DNA from: TMP-24 sp046348855 | GTDB lineage: Bacteria; Pseudomonadota; Alphaproteobacteria; Rhodobacterales; Rhodobacteraceae | Direction of reading: 5' to 3' | Assembly (NCBI GenBank): GCA_046348855.1 | Contig: JAXMDK010000028.1 | Location: forward strand, 1-30,218 | Length of the DNA stretch: 30,218 nucleotides | Shown here: positions 1 to 7,651 of the stretch, in pieces | How positions within the stretch are numbered: position 1 is the first letter of the stretch | How the letters are laid out: the number at the start of each line of letters is the position of its first letter | Program-made: the position numbers and the translations under genes | The notes under the pieces: generated by a model | Database searches by the model: none | Seen by the model: only the letters and a program-made list of their open reading frames with translations | What the model was told of the DNA's origin: nothing

Positions 1-667
1 CCGCTGCGGCAGAACCCGGACCAGCCGCACCCCGGCCAGGACCGCCAGCCCCGCCAGCGGGATCAGCAGCGCCGCCGCCTTCAGGTTGGCCGGCGTAAAC
101 TGGCCCAGCGCCCAGTAGGGCACCAGCTTGATCGCGTTCAGATAGGCAAAGAGGATGGTGTTGGTCCCGGCATAGACCATTTTCGGCAGCCGCAGCGGCA
201 GAACGTAGATCTGGAAGGGCGGCGCGCCGGAATGGCTGACGAAACTGGTGAATCCGGTCAGTCCACCCCAGAACATGCCCGGCGCCACCTCGGCCCGCGG
301 GGTTCTGGCCGCCGCGTCCGGCGCCCACAGAAGCCGCAGCGCGAACAGCGTACCGATCAGCCCGACCAGCGCCGTCACCAGCCATTCGGGCGTGATCTGC
401 GCCGTCGCCCAGCCCAGCCCCACGCCGATCGTCAGCCGGTATCAGGATCGCCAGCACCCGCCGGTCGAACGCGCCGCGATAGGCGTAAAGCCCCACCATG
501 TCCGATGCCACATAGACCGGCAGCAACAGCCCCGCCGCCGTCACCGGCGGCAGCGCCAGCGACAGGACCGGCACGCCCAGCATGCCTACGACCGGCATGC
601 CGCCCTTGCCCATGCCGACCAGCGCCGCCGCCAGTCCTGCCATGATCCAGAAGAACCCGCCGTCCAT
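1..667 (-). pseudogene. TauE/SafE-family permease, partial and frameshifted
   Basis: Reading leftwards from the ATG at 665-667, the protein starts MDGGFFWIMAGLAAALVGMG and is rich in hydrophobic segments with the glycine-rich N-terminus typical of the TauE/SafE (formerly DUF81) membrane family. Members move sulfite, sulfoacetate or other small anions across the inner membrane; the substrate here cannot be told. About 222 codons lie in the window and the 3' end is cut off by the window edge; the family is usually about 250 residues. The reading frame changes near 436-442: upstream codons give RRVLAILI and downstream codons give LTIGVGLGWA in another frame. The seven bases between them fit neither frame, so a one-base gain or two-base loss is likely. 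It is divergent from mdh. It may be a real pseudogene or a sequence error; the family call is fairly secure. Confidence 0.72.
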
Positions 668-674
668 CCCCGCG

Positions 675-694
675 CCCCGCCTGTCCCGGCGGGG
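675..694. other. GC-rich hairpin in the TauE leader
   Basis: A perfect 7-bp stem (CCCCGCC / GGCGGGG) with a 6-base loop lies just upstream of the TauE-type start codon. On the + strand it is followed by TTT. It could fold in the leader of the minus-strand gene; no function is shown. The rest of the interval up to mdh (695-813) should hold the mdh promoter, but I see no convincing -35/-10 pair. Confidence 0.3.
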
Positions 695-813
695 TTTAGC
701 GCCAACATCGCCGGTTGACCAGACTGGCCGCCGATGCTGCGCCGCGGCGGGCTTGCGTGGCGAAAGCGAACCTATTAGGCATGCGCCCGACATCCATTCA
801 GCCGGAGGACATC

Positions 814-1776
814 ATGGCCAGACCGAAGATCGCGCTCATCGGCGCGGGACAGATCGGCGGGACGCTTGCGCATCTTGCCGCGATCAAGGAACTGGGGGAC
901 GTGGTCCTCTTCGACATTGCCGAAGGCACGCCCCAGGGCAAGGCACTCGACATCGCCCAGTCCGGCCCGTCCGAAGGCTTCGACGGATCGTTCAAGGGCG
1001 CGAACTCCTACGCCGACATTGCCGGCGCCGATGTCTGCATCGTGACAGCCGGCGTGCCGCGCAAGCCGGGCATGAGCCGCGACGATCTTCTGGGCATCAA
1101 CCTCAAGGTCATGAAATCGGTCGGCGAAGGCATCAAGGCCCACGCCCCGAACGCCTTCGTCATCTGCATCACCAACCCGCTCGACGCGATGGTCTGGGCG
1201 CTGCGCGAATTTTCGGGCCTGCCGCACACCAAGGTCGTCGGCATGGCCGGCGTGCTAGACTCGGCGCGCTTCCGCCATTTCCTCAGCCTTGAATTCAACG
1301 TCTCGATGCGCGACGTGACCGCCTTCGTCCTTGGCGGCCACGGCGACACGATGGTGCCCCTGACCCGCTATTCGACCGTCGCCGGCATTCCGCTGCCCGA
1401 TCTGGTCAAGATGGGCTGGACGACCCAGGAAAAGCTCGACGCCATCGTCCAGCGCACCCGCGACGGCGGGGCCGAGATCGTCGGACTTCTGAAGACCGGC
1501 TCGGCCTTCTACGCCCCGGCGACCAGCGCCATCGAGATGGCCGAGGCCTATCTGAAGGACCAGAAGCGCCTTCTGCCCTGCGCGGCTTACGTGAAGGGCG
1601 CCTTCGGGCTGGACGGCATGTATGTCGGCGTGCCGACCATCCTCGGCGCCGGCGGGGTCGAGCGCATCGTCGACATCAAGCTGAACCCCGACGAGAACGC
1701 CATGTTCCAGAAATCGGTCGACGCGGTGAAGGGCCTGGTCGCCGCCTGCAAGGCCATCGACCCGACGCTGGCCTGA
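814..1776 (+). CDS. mdh: Malate dehydrogenase (NAD)
   Basis: Interconverts malate and oxaloacetate with NAD in the TCA cycle; cytoplasmic. The 320-residue protein begins MARPKIALIGAGQIGGTLAH, a Rossmann NAD-binding loop, followed by an acidic end to strand 2 (VVLFDIAEG). ITNPLDAMVW and GVLDSARFR carry the substrate-binding region and arginine, and LGGHGDTMVPL carries the catalytic histidine. Length and motifs fit the LDH-like malate dehydrogenases of alphaproteobacteria. I chose the ATG at 814 because GGAGG stands 5 bases upstream and it begins directly at the conserved strand; an upstream in-frame ATG at 715 would add 33 residues with no family support. It is the first gene of the TCA locus and is followed by a strong hairpin at 1786-1811. 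Confidence 0.97.
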   Translation: MARPKIALIGAGQIGGTLAHLAAIKELGDVVLFDIAEGTPQGKALDIAQSGPSEGFDGSFKGANSYADIAGADVCIVTAGVPRKPGMSRDDLLGINLKVMKSVGEGIKAHAPNAFVICITNPLDAMVWALREFSGLPHTKVVGMAGVLDSARFRHFLSLEFNVSMRDVTAFVLGGHGDTMVPLTRYSTVAGIPLPDLVKMGWTTQEKLDAIVQRTRDGGAEIVGLLKTGSAFYAPATSAIEMAEAYLKDQKRLLPCAAYVKGAFGLDGMYVGVPTILGAGGVERIVDIKLNPDENAMFQKSVDAVKGLVAACKAIDPTLA

Positions 1777-1785
1777 CGAACCTGT

Positions 1786-1811
1786 GGGGCGGGCCGTGCG
1801 CCCGCCCCTTT
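1786..1811 (+). terminator. Hairpin after mdh
   Basis: GGGGCGGGC pairs perfectly with GCCCGCCCC across a CGTGC loop and is followed by TTT. It begins 9 bases after the mdh stop codon and ends 3 bases before the next start codon. It looks like an intrinsic terminator or attenuator that lowers read-through from mdh. The U-run is short, so termination may be partial. Confidence 0.7.
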
Positions 1812-1814
1812 CCC

Positions 1815-2477
1815 ATGACCCGTCCGCTCTCCCCCTATCTCGCCCCCGGCTTCTACGAGGACGCGCTCGCCCGGGGCCGTCACCGCGACATCGTCGGCGG
1901 GCGGTGGGAGGAAACTGGCCGCCTGCAACTGGCGATCCTGCAGCGCGAGGGGCTGTTGCCGCACCACCGGCTTCTCGACATCGGCTGCGGCAGCCTGCGG
2001 CTGGGCTGCAAGGCGGTGCCTTGGCTCGATCCCGGCCACTATTGGGGCACCGATCTGTCGGGCGCGCTGATGCGGCAGGGCTATCAGGCGGAACTGGCCC
2101 ACAAGGACCGGCTGCCCCCCGGCCAGCTGGTCGAGGATGCCAATTTCGACTTTCCCGGCATCCCCGACAGCATCGACCATGCCATCGCCTTCGCGGTCTT
2201 CACCCACCTGCCGGCCGACCGGCTGCACCGCGCGCTTGAAAACCTGCGCGCCCGCTTCCCCCGTCTGATCCGCGTCCTCTTTACCGTCTTTCTCGCCGAC
2301 CCGGCCCAGGCATCGGGGCCGCTTCGCCAGCCCGACGGCGCGGTGACGCATCCCGACCGGCCGCCCTACCATTTCCTTGGCTCCGATGTGACCGCCCTCG
2401 CCCGCGACGCGGGCTTTGCCGCTCGCCAACTGCCCGACCGGCTGCCGCGCGGCCAGGTGCTGTGGGAGGCACACTGA
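1815..2477 (+). CDS. Class I SAM-dependent methyltransferase
   Basis: The 220-residue protein carries a SAM-binding motif I, LLDIGCGSLRLG (about residues 53-64), followed by an acidic residue after strand 2 in HYWGTDLSGALM. This is the Rossmann-like fold of class I methyltransferases. The motif FAVFTHLPADRLHRAL is typical of the small-molecule methyltransferase_11/25 type. The substrate cannot be deduced. Its start codon lies 3 bases after the T-run of the mdh terminator hairpin and I see no Shine-Dalgarno sequence; no other in-frame start codon lies between the mdh end and here. It may be translated weakly, or from a transcript starting near the ATG. It is not part of the TCA pathway and separates mdh from sucC. 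Confidence 0.8.
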   Translation: MTRPLSPYLAPGFYEDALARGRHRDIVGGRWEETGRLQLAILQREGLLPHHRLLDIGCGSLRLGCKAVPWLDPGHYWGTDLSGALMRQGYQAELAHKDRLPPGQLVEDANFDFPGIPDSIDHAIAFAVFTHLPADRLHRALENLRARFPRLIRVLFTVFLADPAQASGPLRQPDGAVTHPDRPPYHFLGSDVTALARDAGFAARQLPDRLPRGQVLWEAH

Positions 2478-2540
2478 AACCGGTGTTGTGCGGCGCGGGC
2501 GTCGGGGTGTAGACTTCGCCACATATACAACAGGTGTTTC

Positions 2541-3740
2541 ATGCGCCCGTTCCTCCTTGGCTGCTGCCTCTGCGCCACTGCTGCAACCGCACAGGCCGAG
2601 ACCCTCAGCGCCGAAATCGGCCGCTCCGGGATCGCCGCCACCGAAGCGAGGCTGGCCGCCCTGCCCAGTCCCAGCGACGAAGAGAAATTCGCCCTCGGCG
2701 GCCTGCGCTTCCTGCGCGCCATCGAAATCAGCTTTCAGATTCGCTGGCGGAACGGCATTACCGGCGAGACCGGGTCATTGCCTCTGCTGCGCGTGCCGAT
2801 GGCGGCCAACCCGAACCCTGCCCCCTTCGACCCTTCGGCCATTTCCGAAATCTTCCGGCAGGCGGAAACCAACCTGGCGGGGGCGCATCAGGTGCTGGAA
2901 TCGATCCCCGACGGCGCTAGCTTCGGCTTGACCATCGACCTCGCCGACCTGTGGATGGATGTCGATTCGGATGGCAAGCGCGGCTCCAGGGAAGGCGTTG
3001 TTCGGCTTCTTGGCCCCACCCTTCTCGATCGGAGGTGGAATGAAGGTTTCCTGACTGGCCCGGCCCCAAAAATTCGCTTCGATGCGGCCGATGCGGCCTG
3101 GCTGGCCGGCTATGCTCATGGGCTCGAAGCCGTCAGCGAAGTCGTGCTGGCCTACGATCCCACGGAACCGATCGCCCGTGTTATGGCTGCGCGCGCGCGG
3201 CTGGCCGAGCACGGCCCCCCGCCGCATCACTGGCTCCTTACTGAGCCGCCCCACGATCTTAACCTGATGGACTATATTGTCATCGTGTTTGACACAGCGA
3301 AGCAGCAACCCGACCCAGCCCGCATGGCGGCCGCGCGCGACAACCTGTTTGCCCTGATCGCGCAGAACCGCATCTTCTGGAGAAGGGTAGCCGCCGAAAC
3401 CGACAATGAGGCCGAATGGCTGCCCAACGACCAACAGACATCTGCGCTGATGTCCCTGCCACCCGGCACAGGCAAGGTCTGGCTGGCCGTACTGGACGAT
3501 GGCGAGGCACTTCTGAAGGGTGAAAAGCTGATCCCCTACTGGCGGTCCGGTCCCGGCGCAGGCATCAACGCCGCGAAACTGCTCACCGAGCCACGACCGG
3601 TCGATTTTTTGGGCTGGGCACAGGGCTGGGCCGCGTTGCCCTATTATCAAGAAGGCGAAACGGTCAGTCGTGAAAACTGGGACAGGTTCGAGTCCCTTTC
3701 CTCTGGCGAACCCATGTTGCTGGCGCTGTGGTTGAACTAG
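2541..3740 (+). CDS. Secreted protein of unknown function with an EF-hand-like loop
   Basis: A 399-residue protein that I do not recognise as a named family. The N-terminus (MRPFLLGCCLCATAATAQA) is a short signal peptide with a likely AQA cleavage site at residue 19, so the product is probably periplasmic. Residues 140-151 read DVDSDGKRGSRE, matching the spacing of a calcium-binding EF-hand loop (D1, D3, D5, G6, E12), but position 8 is Arg rather than a hydrophobic residue. The rest is a soluble sequence of mixed helices with many tryptophans (for example ALYYQEGE and WAQGWAALPY). AGGTG ahead of the ATG is a modest ribosome binding site. It lies between the methyltransferase and pepT on the same strand. 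Function unknown; calcium binding is inference. Confidence 0.75.
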   Translation: MRPFLLGCCLCATAATAQAETLSAEIGRSGIAATEARLAALPSPSDEEKFALGGLRFLRAIEISFQIRWRNGITGETGSLPLLRVPMAANPNPAPFDPSAISEIFRQAETNLAGAHQVLESIPDGASFGLTIDLADLWMDVDSDGKRGSREGVVRLLGPTLLDRRWNEGFLTGPAPKIRFDAADAAWLAGYAHGLEAVSEVVLAYDPTEPIARVMAARARLAEHGPPPHHWLLTEPPHDLNLMDYIVIVFDTAKQQPDPARMAAARDNLFALIAQNRIFWRRVAAETDNEAEWLPNDQQTSALMSLPPGTGKVWLAVLDDGEALLKGEKLIPYWRSGPGAGINAAKLLTEPRPVDFLGWAQGWAALPYYQEGETVSRENWDRFESLSSGEPMLLALWLN

Positions 3741-3800
3741 CCCCCCGGTTGACTCTGCCGCCGCCTGCGTCCCAGATCGCCGGCGACAGAGGAGAAACCG

Positions 3801-5045
3801 ATGACCGCCCCCTTCGACGCCGAACTGGAAAGCCGCCTGACCCGCTATTGCGCCATCGACACGCAAAGCGAGGAAACCTCGGACAGCACGCCCTCGACCG
3901 AGATCCAACTGGACCTGCAGCGGCAACTGGTGCGGGAACTGACCGAGATGGGGGCAGAGGACGTGCGCCTGACCGACTATGGCGCGGTGCTGGCCACGAT
4001 CCCGGCCACGGCGCCCGGCCCGACCATCGCTTTCCTCGCCCATGTCGACACCGCGCCGCAGTTCAACGCCACCGGCGTGAAGCCGCGCGTGATCCGCGGC
4101 TACAACGGGGGAGCGATCACCTTTCCCGACAACCCGGCGCTGGTGCTGTCGCCGGAGGCTTCGCCCTATCTGGCCGGCAAGGTCGGGCATGATCTTGTCA
4201 CCGCCTCGGGCACCACGCTGCTGGGCGCCGACGACAAGGCCGGCGTCGCCATCATCATGACCGCCGCCCGGCATCTTCTGGCAAATCCTGCCACCCCGCA
4301 CGGCACGATCCGCCTGGCCTTCACCCCCGACGAGGAGATCGGCCGCGGCGTCGACGCCCGCCTGCCCGCCGACCTAGGCGCCGACTTCGCCTATACGTTC
4401 GACGGGGCGGCGGTCGGCGAAGTCGAATATGAAAGCTTTTCCGCCGACGGGGCGGTGGTGACGATCACCGGCGTCTCGGCCCACCCCGGCACCGCCAAGG
4501 GCAAGATGGTCAACGCCCTGCACCTGGCCGCCAAGATCGTCGCGGCCCTGCCGCAGGCGACGATGACGCCCGAGACGACCGAAGGCCGCGACGGGTTCCT
4601 GCACATCTACGAACTCAAGGGCACCGCCGCCGAAGCCACGCTGAAATTCATCCTGCGCGACTTCGAACGCGACGGACTTGAGGCCAAGGGTGCGCTGTTG
4701 CGCCAGGTCTGCGCCGCCATCGCCGCGATCGAGCCGCGCGCCTCGATCGACTGCGCGATCCTCCCGCAATACCGCAACATGCGCTACTGGCTGGAACAGG
4801 ACATGACCCCGGTCGAACTGGCCCGCGATGCCTGCCGCGGCCTGGGGATCGAGCCGGTCTCGGTTCCGATCCGGGGCGGCACCGACGGCTCGCGTCTGAC
4901 CGAGATGGGCGTGCCCTGCCCGAACCTCTTCACCGGCATGCAGGAGATTCACGGCCCGCTGGAGTGGATCAGCGTCCAGGACATGGCCACCGCCACCGCG
5001 CTATGCCTCGCCATCGCCGGGCGGGCAGCAGCGGCGGCAGGCTGA
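3801..5045 (+). CDS. pepT: Peptidase T (tripeptide aminopeptidase)
   Basis: Removes the N-terminal residue from tripeptides; a cytoplasmic zinc enzyme of family M20B. The 414-residue length matches the family. Metal and catalytic positions are visible: FLAHVDTAPQ (H81, D83), LLGADDKAGVA (D144, bridging Asp), FTPDEEIGRG (E178 catalytic, E179 metal), AYTFDG (D201) and the C-terminal TGMQEIHGPLEW histidine near residue 384. IRGGTDGSRL is the usual substrate-binding stretch. GGAG stands ahead of the ATG. It is separate from the TCA genes in function, although its end is followed by the inverted repeat that precedes sucC. Confidence 0.95.
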   Translation: MTAPFDAELESRLTRYCAIDTQSEETSDSTPSTEIQLDLQRQLVRELTEMGAEDVRLTDYGAVLATIPATAPGPTIAFLAHVDTAPQFNATGVKPRVIRGYNGGAITFPDNPALVLSPEASPYLAGKVGHDLVTASGTTLLGADDKAGVAIIMTAARHLLANPATPHGTIRLAFTPDEEIGRGVDARLPADLGADFAYTFDGAAVGEVEYESFSADGAVVTITGVSAHPGTAKGKMVNALHLAAKIVAALPQATMTPETTEGRDGFLHIYELKGTAAEATLKFILRDFERDGLEAKGALLRQVCAAIAAIEPRASIDCAILPQYRNMRYWLEQDMTPVELARDACRGLGIEPVSVPIRGGTDGSRLTEMGVPCPNLFTGMQEIHGPLEWISVQDMATATALCLAIAGRAAAAAG

Positions 5046-5060
5046 GCCTTCGCCATATCG

Positions 5061-5095
5061 TTTGTGATCACGCATTTTTTGCGCGTGATCACAAA
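5061..5095. promoter_or_regulatory. Long perfect inverted repeat between pepT and sucC
   Basis: Two perfect 13-bp arms, TTTGTGATCACGC (5061-5073) and GCGTGATCACAAA (5083-5095), flank a 9-base spacer, ATTTTTTGC. Each arm itself contains the palindrome GTGATCAC. A T6 run follows 5 bases after the right arm (5101-5106). It could be the pepT terminator, or paired operator sites for a regulator of the suc genes starting at 5203; the internal palindromes favour protein binding. The remainder of the gap to sucC shows no clear promoter. Confidence 0.6.
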
Positions 5096-5202
5096 GCCGA
5101 TTTTTTCGCCCTACCGCCGCCCCGGCACGCATTTATCATTTGGACAGGCCCCGCCGCTATGCCATGTCCTTCTGAGGCAATTGTTCAGCACGGGACGGAT
5201 CC

Positions 5203-6396
5203 ATGAACATCCATGAGTATCAGGCCAAGGCCCTTCTGCGCGACTTCGGGGCGCCGGTTTCCGATGGAAGGGTGGTGCTGAAGGCCGAGGACGCCAAGAC
5301 CGCAGCGGGCGAGCTTGACGGCCCGATCTGGGTGGTGAAATCGCAGATCCACGCCGGCGGCCGTGGCAAGGGCCGCTTCAAGGAGGCCGAGGCCGGCGAC
5401 AAGGGCGGCGTCCGCATCGCCCGCTCGGTCAGCGAGGCCGCCGAACAGGCCCGCCAGATGCTGGGCCGCACGCTGGTGACGCACCAGACCGGCCCGGCCG
5501 GCAAGCAGGTCAACCGCATCTACATCGAGGACGGCTCCGACATCGCGCGGGAACTCTATCTCGCGCTTCTGGTCGACCGGCAGACCAGCCGCATTTCCTT
5601 CGTCTGCTCGACCGAGGGCGGCATGGACATCGAACAGGTCGCCCACGACACGCCGGAAAAGATCCTGTCCTTCGCCGTCGATCCCGCGACCGGCCTTTCC
5701 GACTTCCACGGCCGCCGCGTCGCCTACGCGCTTGGCCTCGAAGGCGCACAGGTCAAGCAGTGCGTGGCCCTGATCCGCACCCTCTACCGGCTCTTCGTCG
5801 AGAAGGACATGGAGATGCTGGAGATCAACCCGCTGGTCGTGACCAAGGACGGCGCGGTCAAGTGCCTTGACGCCAAGATGGGCTTCGACGGCAACGCGCT
5901 CTACCGCCACCCCGACATCCTGGCGCTGCGCGACGAGACCGAGGAAGACCCCAAGGAACTCGCGGCCTCGAAGTTCGACCTGAACTACATCGCGCTCGAC
6001 GGCGAGATCGGCTGCATGGTTAACGGCGCCGGCCTTGCCATGGCGACGATGGACATCATCAAGCTTTACGGGGCCGAACCCGCCAACTTCCTCGACGTCG
6101 GCGGCGGCGCCACCAAGGAGAAAGTCACCGAGGCCTTCAAGATCATCACCTCTGACCCCAACGTCAAAGGCATCCTCGTCAACATCTTCGGCGGCATCAT
6201 GCGCTGCGACATCATCGCCGAAGGCATCATCGCCGCCGTCAAAGAAGTCGGCCTGAAGGTACCCTTGGTGGTGCGGCTGGAAGGGACGAACGTCGAACTG
6301 GGCAAGGAGATCATCAAGAACTCCGGCCTGAACGTGATCGCGGCGGACAACCTGTCGGACGCGGCGCAGAAGATCGTGAAGGCGGTGCGGGGGTGA
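5203..6396 (+). CDS. sucC: Succinyl-CoA synthetase (ADP-forming), beta subunit
   Basis: Beta subunit of succinate-CoA ligase, which converts succinyl-CoA to succinate with substrate-level phosphorylation; partner of SucD. The 397-residue protein starts MNIHEYQAKALL, the family signature, and has an ATP-grasp domain with SQIHAGGRGKG near residues 46-56. EINPLVV (metal/nucleotide region), the ligase-CoA domain with DVGGGATKEKV and NIFGGIMRCDIIAEGI follow. Length equals that of other SucC proteins. GGGACGGA precedes the ATG. Its stop codon overlaps the GTG start of a lipoprotein gene by 4 bp, so sucD does not follow directly as in most relatives; two lipoprotein genes intervene. Confidence 0.97.
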   Translation: MNIHEYQAKALLRDFGAPVSDGRVVLKAEDAKTAAGELDGPIWVVKSQIHAGGRGKGRFKEAEAGDKGGVRIARSVSEAAEQARQMLGRTLVTHQTGPAGKQVNRIYIEDGSDIARELYLALLVDRQTSRISFVCSTEGGMDIEQVAHDTPEKILSFAVDPATGLSDFHGRRVAYALGLEGAQVKQCVALIRTLYRLFVEKDMEMLEINPLVVTKDGAVKCLDAKMGFDGNALYRHPDILALRDETEEDPKELAASKFDLNYIALDGEIGCMVNGAGLAMATMDIIKLYGAEPANFLDVGGGATKEKVTEAFKIITSDPNVKGILVNIFGGIMRCDIIAEGIIAAVKEVGLKVPLVVRLEGTNVELGKEIIKNSGLNVIAADNLSDAAQKIVKAVRG

Positions 6397-6950
6397 GAAG
6401 CCGTCTGCCCCATCCGGTTGCGATCCTGACGGCAGCGCTGATGCTTTCGGCCTGCGTCCCGTCGCCGGATGCATCCTCGCCGACCGGCGCAGGGCCTGTG
6501 AAAGCGGTGGTGTCAAATGCGGTGCCCGGCCCATCGGCTGGAAATGTTCCACTTACAGCCAAACAGGCATATGGCATGTACGCAGACGTGTGCCTGAAGA
6601 CATTACCACGGTTCAGCGGCGCGAAGGCGGCAGCACTGCGCCTGCCGACGACATACAATCCGGCTGCAGAAGTCTACGTGCACCGAAGGCTCAACTCTTC
6701 CTTCAAGGTTGTCGAGGGGCCAAAGGGGGTGTGTTCGATGGTCTTTGCGTCGCGCGACCACGGCGGGGCGATGGCGTTGGCTTTCAGTTTGCTGGGAGCG
6801 ATCGCCACCGGCGCGCCAAACGGCAATGGTGATATGCAGAAGGCCACCGCCTACAGCAAGGCACCCGACGGCACCATTTCCGTTTTCGAGCCCATGCCTC
6901 CGCAGGGCGGTGTTCCCTACTATCACGCCTATGTTGCGCTCAGCGGCTAA
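6393..6950 (+). CDS. Predicted lipoprotein, paralogue of the next gene
   Basis: A 185-residue protein with a short hydrophobic N-terminus ending in LSAC (Cys about residue 21), a lipobox for lipid attachment, so it is probably an envelope lipoprotein. The start is GTG, overlapping the sucC stop by 4 bp (GTGA), which suggests translational coupling. I do not recognise a named family. Its middle part (VCLKTLPRFSGAKAA, then VYVHRRLNSSFKV and CSMVFASRD) aligns by eye with the next gene (VCGDTAPSFRKAPSV, YYHQNLDLSIKL, CSMVFGSKS), so the two are tandem paralogues sharing two cysteines. It lies inside the sucC-sucD pair. Role unknown. Confidence 0.75.
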   Translation: MRSRLPHPVAILTAALMLSACVPSPDASSPTGAGPVKAVVSNAVPGPSAGNVPLTAKQAYGMYADVCLKTLPRFSGAKAAALRLPTTYNPAAEVYVHRRLNSSFKVVEGPKGVCSMVFASRDHGGAMALAFSLLGAIATGAPNGNGDMQKATAYSKAPDGTISVFEPMPPQGGVPYYHAYVALSG

Positions 6951-6956
6951 ACGCGG

Positions 6957-7571
6957 ATGAAAAAGGCCAGCCCCATGCACCAATCCGCGCACGAGAGCAT
7001 CAATATGATTTCCGGGACCGTTCCGCCTATTGCTTCTCTGCCAGGGCGCCTGGGTCGGACACCTGGCACAATCGCGCGTTTTCTGGTTCTCGGGAGCCTC
7101 GCAGCTGTGCTCGCCGGCTGCGTCCAGCCAACCTCACCTGTGGCGCCGGCCGTGGACTCCGGTGTCGGCCCGGGCAGCGCATCCGTCGACGAAATAGACG
7201 CCTCGATGATCTTCTCCAAGGTCTGCGGCGACACGGCTCCCAGCTTCCGCAAGGCTCCTTCAGTAATGAAAGGCATGCCCTTTCGCCAGCGCCCGGAAAC
7301 CGGCACCTACTACCACCAGAACCTCGATCTTTCGATCAAGCTCTTCCCCAAGCGATGCTCGATGGTTTTCGGCTCAAAGTCGGACCCGCTGCAACTCGGC
7401 TTGATGCTGGCAGCCGCCGCTGGCGTGGATTCGGGATCGAATGAAGTGAGCGTCGATCCAGACTCGGGCGCGTCCGCAACGAAGGGTCCGAAAGGCACCT
7501 CATTCCGCTTCGAACCCGGTCCCCTGCACGACCAATATCCGATGTATCGCGCAGTCCTGATCGCGCCCTGA
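6957..7571 (+). CDS. Predicted lipoprotein, tandem paralogue
   Basis: A protein of up to 204 residues with a hydrophobic stretch FLVLGSLAAVLAGC ending in a lipobox. From the ATG at 6957 the cysteine is about residue 55, which is long for a lipoprotein signal. The in-frame ATG at 7005 (MISGTVPP) would give a shorter 188-residue product and is a possible true start; neither has an outstanding ribosome binding site. The mature part shares the pattern VC...PSF, YYH..L..S.K, CSMVF with the preceding gene, 6 bases upstream. Probably an envelope protein of unknown function, arising by gene duplication. Confidence 0.72.
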   Translation: MKKASPMHQSAHESINMISGTVPPIASLPGRLGRTPGTIARFLVLGSLAAVLAGCVQPTSPVAPAVDSGVGPGSASVDEIDASMIFSKVCGDTAPSFRKAPSVMKGMPFRQRPETGTYYHQNLDLSIKLFPKRCSMVFGSKSDPLQLGLMLAAAAGVDSGSNEVSVDPDSGASATKGPKGTSFRFEPGPLHDQYPMYRAVLIAP

Positions 7572-7576
7572 CTGAA

Positions 7577-7638
7577 CCCGTAGGGTGGGCAGCCCCGCCC
7601 CCCAATGAACCGAACCATGGGTCGATGACCCGCCCTAC
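7577..7638. repeat. GTAGGGTG-type inverted repeat before sucD
   Basis: GTAGGGTGGG (7580-7589) faces CCCGCCCTAC (7629-7638), a 10-bp stem with one G-T pair. CCCGTAGGGTG (7577-7587) recurs at 14654-14664. It resembles the dispersed GTAGGGTGGG-type palindromic repeats common in proteobacterial intergenic regions. It ends 2 bases before the AGGAG of sucD. Confidence 0.5.
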
Positions 7639-7651
7639 GAAGGAGAACCGC

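Noticed and set aside
715..813. N-terminal extension of malate dehydrogenase
   Set aside because: The conserved protein starts at 814 with GGAGG ahead of it; the upstream residues resemble no targeting or family sequence.
2775..4301. Long minus-strand open frame across the secreted protein and pepT
   Set aside because: It overlaps two supported genes completely and its translation is low-complexity Arg/Gly/Ala-rich sequence.
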